DNA of 6,918 nt. Origin: Phycisphaerales bacterium. GTDB taxonomy: Bacteria; Planctomycetota; Phycisphaerae; Phycisphaerales; SM1A02. The position numbers and the translations under genes are program-made. The DNA lies in contig JASMLG010000001.1 in assembly GCA_030748805.1 (NCBI GenBank), positions 1 through 6,918 on the forward strand. Direction: 5' to 3'. A model generated the notes under the pieces. The model was not told the origin of the DNA and ran no database searches. It was given only the letters and a program-made list of their open reading frames with translations. Shown here piece after piece: positions 1 to 6,737 of this stretch (positions within the stretch are counted from its first letter, which is position 1; every line of letters starts with the position of its first letter).

Positions 1-1
1 T

Positions 2-220
2 ATCGTTCGTATTCTCTCAGCATCAATTGATTGCGACACAGCCAATCCATGTCCATCAGATGTTGATGGTGATGGTTCGGTTGGTGTGTCGGATATTCTC
101 GCATTAATAGCGGGCTGGGGTCCTTGCACTGGTTCTTGCGATGGTGATGTGAACGGAGACGGTACAGTTGGCGTGAACGATTTACTCGAAGTTGTCGGAT
201 CTTGGGGCGCTTGCCCGTAA
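2..220 (+). CDS. Secreted protein with dockerin-like tandem EF-hand C-terminus (3' end only)
   Basis: This is the last 72 codons of a gene that begins before the window; the TAA stop is at 218-220. The visible part carries two calcium-loop motifs, DVDGDGSVGVSD at visible residues 20-31 and DVNGDGTVGVND at 49-60. Each has Asp/Asn at loop positions 1, 3, 5 and 12 and is followed by a hydrophobic helix ending in a Trp-Gly pair (GWG, SWG). Cysteines flank each unit (C17 and C42; C46 and C71), so each EF-hand may be closed by a disulfide, which suits an exported protein. Such paired Cys-flanked dockerin-like tails are typical at the extreme C-terminus of secreted planctomycete proteins, where they are thought to serve in anchoring or sorting. 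The catalytic or binding part lies upstream, so the function of the whole protein cannot be given. Confidence 0.85.
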   Translation: MVRILSASIDCDTANPCPSDVDGDGSVGVSDILALIAGWGPCTGSCDGDVNGDGTVGVNDLLEVVGSWGACP

Positions 221-248
221 ATATTCCAACATTTGTTAAGATACAACT

Positions 249-1649
249 ATGCGGGAACAGCGAACAATTGTTGATGGCATGGAGTTTGGAAAGATATTTC
301 AATTCCAACACATCTTTGGAGCAATAGGTAGTTCGTTGCAACCATCGCGCCTTTTGATTGGGCTTTGCATGGTTCTGATGTTACTCGCTGCTGGCAAGAT
401 TTGGGATTCAATTTCAGGTGTTGATGCTTCAAACCTCGATGGACAAACAACAACTGAAGCTATTAACCAAGCTCGCGCCCTAGCGATTGCTCAATCAGCA
501 ACTGCTCTTGGTCTTAGTGCACCTGAGGGTTCTGAACATTGGACAGTACGACAGGCACAAGCAAATTTATTGATTGCTTGGCAAGATTATCTATTTGAAG
601 GCAGTGTCACGGGTGATGAACGGGCAGAATTTGAGAAGAGGTATCTTGCTCTTGAGAATGTTCGTCCTAAGGGTCCCTTTGAAGCTTCAGCACTGTATGT
701 GACAAAATATTGGAATTCGATTGTCGATGGCGCTCTTGATTTTCATCCTGTACAAATGTGGCAGGGCGTGGTGGCAATTGTCTGGGAATTACCACAACTT
801 CTTTGGAAGGGTGGTTTTCATTGGTTTATAAGTTTGTTTGGTTTTTTCTTAGTGTATGTTCTTTGCATCGGCGGTGGTGCTATTGCACGCATGCAAGCAA
901 CGCAGCATTCGCGTTCACTTCGATTATCTGTAAGCGAATCAATCAATTATTCACACGGCCGATGGCGTGCATCTATTTCAGCTGTGATTGGTCCAGCAAT
1001 GTTTGTTGCAGCAATCACTGTTTTACTTATGGTCATGGGATTAATACTATTAAATGTCCCATGGCTGAATCTCATTGGTGGGGTGTTGTACGGTCTTGCA
1101 CTTTTGCTTGGGCTTATAGTGGCATTAGTTGCCGTTGGGTATGCAGTGAGTTTTCCGCTTCTTATTCCTGCAGTAGTAGTTGAAAATTGTGGTGGTGGGG
1201 AAGCTGTGCAGCGATCATTCTCGTATTTGTTATCAAAAACACTACTGTTTGTAGGGTACATTGGGATGTTAATAATTGCGATGGTGTTTGGGTATCTCGT
1301 TGTCCGTCTTATCACAAATTTGACTCTTGATTTAACAGCAAACATTGTAGGTTCGTGGACATTTAATTTGTCATTGCATGGAGCAGGTTCGTTGCAAGAG
1401 GCAATTGTTCCAGCTGTTCATATTACATGGTATGAGTCTATGGCAGGATTTCTCATCGGATTGTGGGAAACAATAGTGCACGATATTATGATTGGTTGGA
1501 TTTTTAGTGGATTCTTTAGCGCAAGTTCAATGGTCTACTTGCTTCTGAGATATGCGTGCGATGGACAAGACACCCGAGATATTTGGTGGAAAGGTATATC
1601 GCGAGGGACAGCTATTCCGAGCGAACATGATGATGTTCAGAGCGATTAA
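249..1649 (+). CDS. Polytopic inner-membrane protein of unknown function
   Basis: This 466-residue protein has about six predicted membrane segments, at residues 34-50, 191-213, 244-269, 274-311 (long, possibly two passes), 331-355 and 414-434. Between the first and second lies a largely soluble segment of about 140 residues, rich in Ala, Glu and Gln. A conserved-looking block, GGGAIARMQA, follows the second helix, and the protein ends in a polar tail. I recognise the general shape (N-terminal 'FQFQHIFGAIG' block, one helix, soluble insert, then a helical bundle) from planctomycete hypothetical proteins but can assign no activity. No Shine-Dalgarno is evident before ATG 249; ATG 279 (residue 11) is an alternative start that would keep every membrane segment. 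It starts 28 bp after the dockerin-like gene and may be co-transcribed with it. Its stop overlaps the stop of the opposing DUF2617-like gene. Confidence 0.85.
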   Translation: MREQRTIVDGMEFGKIFQFQHIFGAIGSSLQPSRLLIGLCMVLMLLAAGKIWDSISGVDASNLDGQTTTEAINQARALAIAQSATALGLSAPEGSEHWTVRQAQANLLIAWQDYLFEGSVTGDERAEFEKRYLALENVRPKGPFEASALYVTKYWNSIVDGALDFHPVQMWQGVVAIVWELPQLLWKGGFHWFISLFGFFLVYVLCIGGGAIARMQATQHSRSLRLSVSESINYSHGRWRASISAVIGPAMFVAAITVLLMVMGLILLNVPWLNLIGGVLYGLALLLGLIVALVAVGYAVSFPLLIPAVVVENCGGGEAVQRSFSYLLSKTLLFVGYIGMLIIAMVFGYLVVRLITNLTLDLTANIVGSWTFNLSLHGAGSLQEAIVPAVHITWYESMAGFLIGLWETIVHDIMIGWIFSGFFSASSMVYLLLRYACDGQDTRDIWWKGISRGTAIPSEHDDVQSD

Positions 1650-2194
1650 GTTTCGGATTTAAGTTCGAAAATTGATTGCGTTCGCAACACAACGCCGTTT
1701 TCTGAGTGCAGATGGTATGACTGAACATGCAATTGATCGTTGTATCGTTGAACATCAATAATACTTAAACATCTGTTGCCTTCATCATCGTAGCGAATGA
1801 CTTTTGCATTTGCTTCCTCGGCGAACTCAGAAAGTTCCTGAAAACTATCACCATACAAGTGTTCAGGTAACAATTCAATTTGCATTGAATTGATAAGTGT
1901 GATGCGATCTCCAAATTCTTGTTCGTGATCTCGTTCACCTGCACAAATCAAAGTTGTGACATGCCCGCGGTCTGGCAAATTGTCAACTTGAGGAAAAATG
2001 ACTTCGGTAACGCAGATTCCCTCGTATTCAAATCGTAGAACATGTCCACCTTTGCAGAGCCACGCTTCAAAATCATAATCATTGTGCTGGACTTCAACTC
2101 GATCTTCGATGTGGAAGAATTCTGGGTGAATTGCTGACCTGTACAATGCCATGCTATAGGTTGGCTGATCAATTAATTTTTCTTGTGCTGGCAT
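1646..2194 (-). CDS. DUF2617-like conserved hypothetical protein
   Basis: This 182-residue soluble protein has no signal peptide or membrane segment and is rich in acidic residues, His and beta-prone stretches. From memory of the family it resembles DUF2617, which occurs in planctomycetes and some other bacteria. The supporting blocks are YRSAIHPEFF (residues 18-27), GGHVLRFEYEG followed by CVTEV (49-65), the ICAGERDHE segment (83-91), INSMQIELLPEHLY (101-114) and a C-terminal VQSYHLHSENGVVLRTQS block (157-174). No catalytic role is known to me for the family. The ATG at 2194 is preceded by AAGGG six bases upstream, a moderate ribosome-binding site. The gene is 186 bp downstream of the glycosylase on the same strand, so it probably has its own promoter. 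It converges with the membrane-protein gene on the other strand. Confidence 0.8.
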   Translation of the reverse strand: MPAQEKLIDQPTYSMALYRSAIHPEFFHIEDRVEVQHNDYDFEAWLCKGGHVLRFEYEGICVTEVIFPQVDNLPDRGHVTTLICAGERDHEQEFGDRITLINSMQIELLPEHLYGDSFQELSEFAEEANAKVIRYDDEGNRCLSIIDVQRYNDQLHVQSYHLHSENGVVLRTQSIFELKSET

Positions 2195-2380
2195 TATGAG
2201 CCCTTAAAAGAGAGAAGTGTGTAATAGTAACAAAGGCCTAACAAACCCTTTGTCCTCCGTGTTGTCTACGTGCATTGTTGCCGATTTTTTTTGTAAATCA
2301 ACCCTAAATATGAGTATTTTTTGACAAATAATGGTGTTTAATGGAAACCGTTGCTATAAAAGCAGTTGTAGAGAAGGTTT
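2195..2380. other. AT-rich intergenic region upstream of the DUF2617-like gene
   Basis: This gap separates two - strand genes and has no credible ORF. On the - strand it offers a TTGTCA hexamer (complement of 2321-2326, one mismatch to TTGACA), but I see no good -10 at 16-18 bp, so a promoter is only suspected. On the + strand the same site reads TTGACA, again without a spaced -10. A T8 tract lies at 2284-2291. No clear intrinsic terminator follows the glycosylase stop, so read-through into the DUF2617-like gene is possible. A short inverted repeat at 2230-2253 is listed separately. Confidence 0.5.
2230..2253. repeat. Small inverted repeat in the leader of the DUF2617-like gene
   Basis: ACAAAGG at 2230-2236 pairs perfectly with CCTTTGT at 2247-2253 around a 10-base loop. 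It lies 36-59 bases before the ATG at 2194, so it could be an operator or a leader hairpin. Its stem is AT-rich and only 7 bp long, and no T-run follows on the - strand, so I do not call it a terminator. Confidence 0.35.
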
Positions 2381-3040
2381 TTAATCAGAGAGTGCCGTTT
2401 GGACTTGTTGCATGTCTGACCAGACCTGTTTTCGAGTTTCTGTCGTGTAGTTTCGAAGGAGATACGCAGGGTGGTATGTTGGCATGACTTTAATGCCTTG
2501 ATACTCTCCCCAAGTCCCACGAAGTTTTGTAATTCCAGTTGTCGTTTGAAGAATATATTTTGTAGCAGGTGCTCCGAGGGTGACTATTATCTTGGGTTGA
2601 ACAGATTCAATTTGTTTTTGAAGAAACGATCCACACTGCGCAATTTCAGTTGGTAGTGGAGTTCTGTTGTTGGGTGGTCGACTTTTGAGGACATTTGTAA
2701 TGTAAACATCTTCTCGTTTCATTCCCATTGCTTCGATTATTTGATTAAGTTTTTGCCCTGCGGCTCCAACAAAAGGCACACCCTGAGCATCCTCTTCAGC
2801 CCCAGGGGCTTCCCCGATGAACATGAGTGTTGCGTGTTCATTACCAGTTCCAAAAACTGTTTGTGTGTGACTTGTCGAAGTTGTGCAATGCGGACAATTG
2901 GTGTCATGGTCTACCCGAATAGTTTCAAGTGAAGATAGTGATGTCGTCTCTGGATGGACACTTCTTTTATTAACTGGAAGAAAATCAACGCCCATGAGCT
3001 TGCAAGTTTCAAGATGTAGTTGAGCACTGCGTTGATTCAT
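2381..3040 (-). CDS. Uracil-DNA glycosylase, family 4-like, with one Fe-S cysteine replaced
   Basis: This protein of about 219 residues belongs to the uracil-DNA glycosylase superfamily, which removes uracil from DNA to start base-excision repair. Seen directly (numbered from ATG 3040): motif I GEAPGAEEDAQGVPFVG from residue 76, the NVLKSRPPNNR block around 116-126, TLGAPA around 154, and the C-terminal catalytic-loop motif TYHPAYLLR with HPAYLLR at 190-196. Family-4 enzymes bind a 4Fe-4S cluster through four cysteines (CxxC, then one in KCRPP, then one about 16 residues on). Here C49, C52 and C136 are kept, but the third position is Ser120 (codon AGT, complement of 2681-2683). The roughly 40 residues before C49 are longer than in minimal family members and of unclear role. 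A GTG directly before the ATG (3041-3043) could be the start instead. It is the last gene of a three-gene operon, 9 bp after dtd, with no strong ribosome-binding site. Confidence 0.93.
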   Translation of the reverse strand: MNQRSAQLHLETCKLMGVDFLPVNKRSVHPETTSLSSLETIRVDHDTNCPHCTTSTSHTQTVFGTGNEHATLMFIGEAPGAEEDAQGVPFVGAAGQKLNQIIEAMGMKREDVYITNVLKSRPPNNRTPLPTEIAQCGSFLQKQIESVQPKIIVTLGAPATKYILQTTTGITKLRGTWGEYQGIKVMPTYHPAYLLRNYTTETRKQVWSDMQQVQTALSD

Positions 3041-3049
3041 CACTACATC

Positions 3050-3493
3050 TTAATCTTGTTTCAGAATAATTGTAACTGGGCCATCGTTCTGAATTTCAAC
3101 ACGCATCATTGCACCAAATATGCCACATTTAACAGGAATTCCGTATTCTTTAAGGAGATGCCCAACCTCTTCGACTAAAGGTTCTGCAAGTTCAGGTTTT
3201 GCTGCTTTGATGAAACTTGGGCGATTCCCATGGTCGCAATCTGCCGCAAGAGTGAATTGGCTGACAAGAAGTAATTCGCCTCTTATATCGATGATGGAAT
3301 GGTTCATTTTTCCATCCTGGTCGCAAAAGATTCGAAGATTTGAGAGTTTTTTTGCTATCCAAGTTGCGTCGTTAGAATCGTCTCCCTCTTCAACTCCAAG
3401 CAAGACGCACAAGCCAGTTTTAATCGATTCAGCATGAGGTGGATCATCGATATAGACCCCGGCTTTAGTGACACGTTGTACAACAGCAATCAT
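3050..3493 (-). CDS. dtd: D-aminoacyl-tRNA deacylase (D-Tyr-tRNA deacylase)
   Basis: This 147-residue protein is a full-length Dtd, close to the usual 145 residues. The family hydrolyses D-aminoacyl-tRNA (and glycine mischarged on tRNA-Ala) in the cytoplasm, keeping D-amino acids out of protein. Diagnostic features are the N-terminus MIAVVQRVTKAGV, LLGVEEGD (residues 31-38), the active-site block SQFTLAAD (78-85), GNRPSF (89-94), the GIFGAMM segment (124-130), and the NDGPVT motif (136-141) that carries the Gly-cisPro pair providing chiral rejection. All key elements are present. Position 12 is Gly where many homologues have Ser (RASV), which is a mild variation. The ATG at 3493 lies 6 bp after the stop of the Memo-family gene, and the next gene starts 9 bp after its own stop, so it is the middle gene of a tight operon and probably translationally coupled. 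Confidence 0.97.
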   Translation of the reverse strand: MIAVVQRVTKAGVYIDDPPHAESIKTGLCVLLGVEEGDDSNDATWIAKKLSNLRIFCDQDGKMNHSIIDIRGELLLVSQFTLAADCDHGNRPSFIKAAKPELAEPLVEEVGHLLKEYGIPVKCGIFGAMMRVEIQNDGPVTIILKQD

Positions 3494-3499
3494 CTTTGT

Positions 3500-4708
3500 T
3501 TAGAGAAGTGCCATTGCACAACTTGAAACAAGCGCGATCCCTTTGTCGTCGCATGCTTGTCGATAATCAATTAATTCAATTTCATCAGGATTCAGCAACT
3601 GTATCGCTGCACTCATGTTCCCAATGCTGCACCATTGTGTTGAATTGTTGTGCCATTTCATTGCAGCGATGAATTCCTCGGCATCGTTTCCGATATATTT
3701 GGTCATCATTTCGCGATCGTGTCGTTCTACATCAAACTTTCTCTGTTCATCGACAGGACGAGGTTCGCCAAACTGTTGACCTACATGACTTAAATCAGCA
3801 GAAGCGACAACGAAAGTTGTACCACCTACTTCATCGAGCACTTCTTTGAGTGTTGAAATGAACTCGTCGGTTGATGTCCTTACATTTCCTTCTTCAGCAT
3901 CATCAATCATCTCGATAAGTGGATTTGGGATTAACACCGCGATGATTGGAACTTCACCGAAACAATACTGTAACCAAGGCAAGTGTAATTCAATTGAATG
4001 TTCGGCAGCGTGATCAATTAAATCCTTTACAACTCCGTCCCCAAACCGTTCTACAAGCTTGCCTACAACCCTCTCATCAATAGGGCATGTGCCAATTGGC
4101 GAAGAAAATCCAATTGTAGAAAGTACAGCTCCATCACCTTCCCCAAAATGATTCGTCCCAAGGATAACAACTCGGTCTGGAGTAGCCCCGTTTTTCCAAG
4201 CATAGTATGCGGAGGCGTAATTTGGCCAACCACGATCATAATCAAGGTGAGGAGCAACTATACCTAATACCGGCTTTTCAAACTCTGGGTCTTCCGTTTG
4301 ATTGAACCAATTTTCGATTTGCTTGTTACAGTCGTCAGCCGTTTCGCCAAGTGGACCAGATGAGCGAATTGGAAAAGTTCCTGAATCACGGTATTTCTGA
4401 AGGGTTTCATTCTCGAGTTTCGTCGCAGTTGGTCCCCAGAGTAAACCAACAGAATCCAATTTGTTAAGGAGATCGATGAATTTATCTGGCTGTGCTTTGG
4501 TTGCTTTAGCAATTTCCTCAGCCAAAGTGTCACCATCTATTCGTTGAATCAAGGCAAAGATATTTGGCGGGACGACCATCGTTTCCTTTGTCAGCATGTA
4601 TGGGTCACGAAGAGCGACATATTGCTGATCTTTTTGTTTGACTGGCCATGCTTGGAATTTCCGCAGGGCAGGCATCAGTAAGTGTTCTGGTAGGTCCGAG
4701 AATGGCAT
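3500..4708 (-). CDS. Memo-family protein (AmmeMemoRadiSam system protein B) with N-terminal winged-helix-like domain
   Basis: This is a two-domain protein of 402 residues counted from ATG 4708. Residues about 1-95 form a small helical domain with a YVALRDPYML strand and a VVPPNIFALIQRIDG block, which looks like the PqqD-like/winged-helix piece often fused to bacterial Memo proteins. Residues about 145-402 are the Memo domain, structurally related to class III ring-opening dioxygenases. Seen motifs are APHLDYDRG (H154), GTNHFG (H187), EHSIELHLPWL (236-246), ASADLSHVG (D305, H308) and QWCSIGN (C360). H154, H187 and C360 match the three metal-site residues described for human MEMO1, so the site appears intact. 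The biochemical role of bacterial homologues is not settled. An upstream in-frame TTG at 4750 has no ribosome-binding site, whereas ATG 4708 has GGAG six bases before it (complement of 4715-4718), so I prefer 4708. It is the first gene of the operon with dtd and the glycosylase. The usual partners AMMECR1 and the radical-SAM protein are not in this window. Confidence 0.92.
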   Translation of the reverse strand: MPFSDLPEHLLMPALRKFQAWPVKQKDQQYVALRDPYMLTKETMVVPPNIFALIQRIDGDTLAEEIAKATKAQPDKFIDLLNKLDSVGLLWGPTATKLENETLQKYRDSGTFPIRSSGPLGETADDCNKQIENWFNQTEDPEFEKPVLGIVAPHLDYDRGWPNYASAYYAWKNGATPDRVVILGTNHFGEGDGAVLSTIGFSSPIGTCPIDERVVGKLVERFGDGVVKDLIDHAAEHSIELHLPWLQYCFGEVPIIAVLIPNPLIEMIDDAEEGNVRTSTDEFISTLKEVLDEVGGTTFVVASADLSHVGQQFGEPRPVDEQRKFDVERHDREMMTKYIGNDAEEFIAAMKWHNNSTQWCSIGNMSAAIQLLNPDEIELIDYRQACDDKGIALVSSCAMALL

Positions 4709-4789
4709 ATAAGGCTCCGTCTGATGAAAAAAGGGTCGTATTGTCGTCAATAGAAAAGAAATGAATGCAAATGTAGCAATATTTCACCT

Positions 4790-4836
4790 ACAACCGCGTA
4801 ATACGGTATCACCACTTGCTCTATCGCGGTGGTTGT
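4790..4836. repeat. Imperfect inverted repeat overlapping the candidate promoter
   Basis: The left arm ACAACCGCG (4790-4798) pairs with the right arm CGCGGTGGTTGT (4825-4836) if three bases are bulged out of the right arm. A nested pair, ACCAC (4811-4815) with GTGGT (4829-4833), offers an alternative fold. The arms enclose the candidate -35 and abut the -10, the position expected of an operator. The bulge and the 26-base gap make a simple operator less certain. Confidence 0.35.
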
Positions 4837-4886
4837 TTACAATACAGAATCCACCTTTTTTTTGAATCTCGTAACGCCCCCTTTTC

Positions 4887-4894
4887 GGAAGGAA
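4887..4894 (+). promoter_or_regulatory. Ribosome-binding site of the ankyrin lipoprotein gene
   Basis: GGAAGGAA, with core AAGGA at 4889-4893, sits five bases before ATG 4899. It fixes that start, which also places the lipoprotein signal peptide exactly at the N-terminus. Confidence 0.8.
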
Positions 4895-4898
4895 TTAT

Positions 4899-6710
4899 AT
4901 GAAACTACTGATTAGACATTTTACTCTCACCGCAACACTTGTAACTGCATCTCTAGTTTTAATAGGTTGTGGAAGTTCTGTTACCGAACCAGAATCAACA
5001 CAGCAGGTAGACGGCACGAATCAGGTGGAAAAGAAAAAAGGCGATTTAGCTAAGAGGCCAGATGGTGTTCCAGCACTTCCTGAGGCGGATCCCATTCCTG
5101 TCGATGTATCAAAAACAACTATTAAGTCTAGTAAGGCCGGAACATCCAATGGCGATAAGCCAGGACTTGATTTAGCTTCATCAACAACAGATATTTCAAC
5201 AAAAACAAAAAAACCTAATCAGCCAGACAATCAAAATCCCGAGCTTGTTGAGCAAGTTGTTACACTTACTCCCGCATCTCTAGATTTGGGCAGTTTCTCT
5301 ACGAGCGAAAAAGCCGAGGGTAGTGTTACACTGAAGAACACAGGTGAGTTCCCTGTGACAATTGAACGTGCAAAAGCAAGCTGTGGGTGCACGACATCGG
5401 ACTTTAGAAATGGAACGGTTCTACAACCAGGTGAGTCAACAGACGTAAGCGTGACAATGAATGGCAAGGGGCGTGCAAGGAAACTTTCAAAGACCGTCAC
5501 GTTCACAATAAAAGACTATCCTCCACTTCGCCTTCCAGTTGTTGCTGAAACTATTGCGTATGTCAATCTCGATTCAGAACCATTAACTATTGAAGAGGGT
5601 GCAGAGACTTCAACGATTACATTAACCTCAATCGATGAAACTCCATTTACAGTGACTTCGATGCTTCCAGCAATTGCTGTAGAACTTCCAACTGAACCAT
5701 CAACTACACAGGTTCTAACAATTGATTGGAACGCTTTTTGGGACGTTGTGAAAACAACAAAAGTTTCGTTTCGTCTTGACCACCCACTTTGTAAAGAGAT
5801 AACCACTAATATTCGTTTGACTGCACCTCAGCGGAAACGTCTTAACGAAATTATTACTGCGAATCGTGCTGGCGGTAAACTTCCTTCAAAAGAACCAACT
5901 CAAGCACAGACTGGCGACCAACTTGCAAGGTACATTAGAGCAGGACGAGGCAGTCAAGTATTAGGATACATTAAAACTGGTCTTGGTAAGTTTGATGCTG
6001 TCGATCGAGGTGGCGTGAATTTGTTAAGTATTGCTGCTGAGGTTGGCGATGCTGACACAACTACTGGTTTACTCGAAATGGGCGCGGTAGTTGAACGCGT
6101 TGATCGTGTGAACAGAACTCCACTTATGTATGCGGCACGTTCCAAAAATACTGAGACGATTCAACTACTTCTTGATGCAGGTGCCGATATTCAGGCAAGA
6201 GATCGCTTAGGAAATACACCACTTTCTTGGGCTGCTGGATTTGGTGTTTCAGATGGTGTACAAGTATTGATTGATGCAGGCGCGGATGCGAACACTGTTG
6301 ATACAGTCCTTGGTTACACTCCACTTGTTTGGGCTTCAGGATTTGGTGATCCAAAATCAATTCCAATTCTGATTGAAGCTGGGGCAGATGTTTCTGTAAA
6401 TGATATTGCTGAGGGGCGAACACCTTTGATGCACGCTGTTCGAACAGGGAGCGTTGATGGTGTAGCAGTTCTTATCGAAGCAGGCGCAAATGTGAATGGA
6501 ATTGATAATGCAAAATCAACAGCACTACACATTGGCGCAGGAAGTAATAATGTGACGCTTGATAAAATTGAATTGCTTGTTGAAGCAGGCGCTGATACGA
6601 GCGCAAAAAATGCTGAAGGTAAAACAGCTCTAGAGCTTGCAAAATCCAGAGTTGATGATGATGGCTCAAAAATTGTTGAATACCTTTCTGCAAATACTAC
6701 AGCAGAGTGA
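4899..6710 (+). CDS. Lipoprotein joining a DUF1573 domain to ankyrin repeats
   Basis: This 603-residue protein opens with a lipoprotein signal: basic MKLLIRH, a hydrophobic stretch, and lipobox LIGC with the acylated Cys at 24. A low-complexity Pro/Ser/Thr/Lys linker of about 95 residues follows, probably spanning the periplasm or cell surface. Residues about 120-216 are a DUF1573-type Ig-like domain, with a TLKNTGEFPVTIERAKASCGCTT-like core (SCGC at 161-164) and a LQPGES turn (175-180). Residues about 217-308 look like a second Ig-like beta domain, including a lone C298. From about 341 to the end is an ankyrin array: a capping helix pair, six repeats starting near 371, 404, 437, 471, 506 and 539, and a degenerate C-terminal cap from 573. 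Typical cores are TPLMYAA, TPLSWAA and LLLDAGAD. The repeat loops vary in length by one or two residues. The role is probably protein binding in the envelope; the partner is unknown. The gene is monocistronic by layout, with its own promoter and a hairpin downstream. Confidence 0.92.
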   Translation: MKLLIRHFTLTATLVTASLVLIGCGSSVTEPESTQQVDGTNQVEKKKGDLAKRPDGVPALPEADPIPVDVSKTTIKSSKAGTSNGDKPGLDLASSTTDISTKTKKPNQPDNQNPELVEQVVTLTPASLDLGSFSTSEKAEGSVTLKNTGEFPVTIERAKASCGCTTSDFRNGTVLQPGESTDVSVTMNGKGRARKLSKTVTFTIKDYPPLRLPVVAETIAYVNLDSEPLTIEEGAETSTITLTSIDETPFTVTSMLPAIAVELPTEPSTTQVLTIDWNAFWDVVKTTKVSFRLDHPLCKEITTNIRLTAPQRKRLNEIITANRAGGKLPSKEPTQAQTGDQLARYIRAGRGSQVLGYIKTGLGKFDAVDRGGVNLLSIAAEVGDADTTTGLLEMGAVVERVDRVNRTPLMYAARSKNTETIQLLLDAGADIQARDRLGNTPLSWAAGFGVSDGVQVLIDAGADANTVDTVLGYTPLVWASGFGDPKSIPILIEAGADVSVNDIAEGRTPLMHAVRTGSVDGVAVLIEAGANVNGIDNAKSTALHIGAGSNNVTLDKIELLVEAGADTSAKNAEGKTALELAKSRVDDDGSKIVEYLSANTTAE

Positions 6711-6737
6711 TTCATTTCATAAATGTTGAAATTGATG

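Larger units (their letters stand above)
4709..4898. promoter_or_regulatory. Divergent control region between the Memo operon and the ankyrin lipoprotein gene
   Basis: This region of about 190 bp must contain promoters for both directions. For the + strand gene a candidate promoter is TTGCTC (4816-4821), a 16-bp spacer and TACAAT (4838-4843), giving a leader of about 50 bases. The -10 is a good match and the -35 a poor one (TTG only). An imperfect inverted repeat, ACAACCGCG (4790-4798) against CGCGGTGGTTGT (4825-4836), flanks the -35 and fills the spacer up to just before the -10. A T8 tract lies at 4856-4863. I could not choose a convincing - strand promoter. Confidence 0.5.

Noticed and set aside
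947..1345. 132-codon open frame on the - strand within the membrane-protein gene
   Set aside because: It is the reverse of the hydrophobic coding region and has no domain or ribosome-binding site that I can see.
2230..2253. Terminator for the glycosylase operon
   Set aside because: The stem is short and AT-rich, has no T-run after it on the - strand, and lies over 125 bp past the glycosylase stop.
2321..2326. Consensus TTGACA on the + strand as a promoter -35
   Set aside because: No -10 hexamer lies 16-18 bp downstream, and any transcript would run antisense into the glycosylase gene.
4880..4894. CCTT...AAGG pairing that could hide the ribosome-binding site
   Set aside because: The stem is only 4 bp and would be too weak to control translation on its own.
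5980..6620. Repeated DNA segments (GCAGGCGC-like) as a DNA repeat array
   Set aside because: The repetition is explained by the ankyrin codons for DAGAD/EAGAD; the units diverge at the DNA level and have no spacers.
6314..6715. 133-codon open frame on the - strand within the lipoprotein gene
   Set aside because: It is Ser/Ala-rich antisense of the ankyrin repeats, has no recognisable domain, and lies wholly opposite a well-supported gene.
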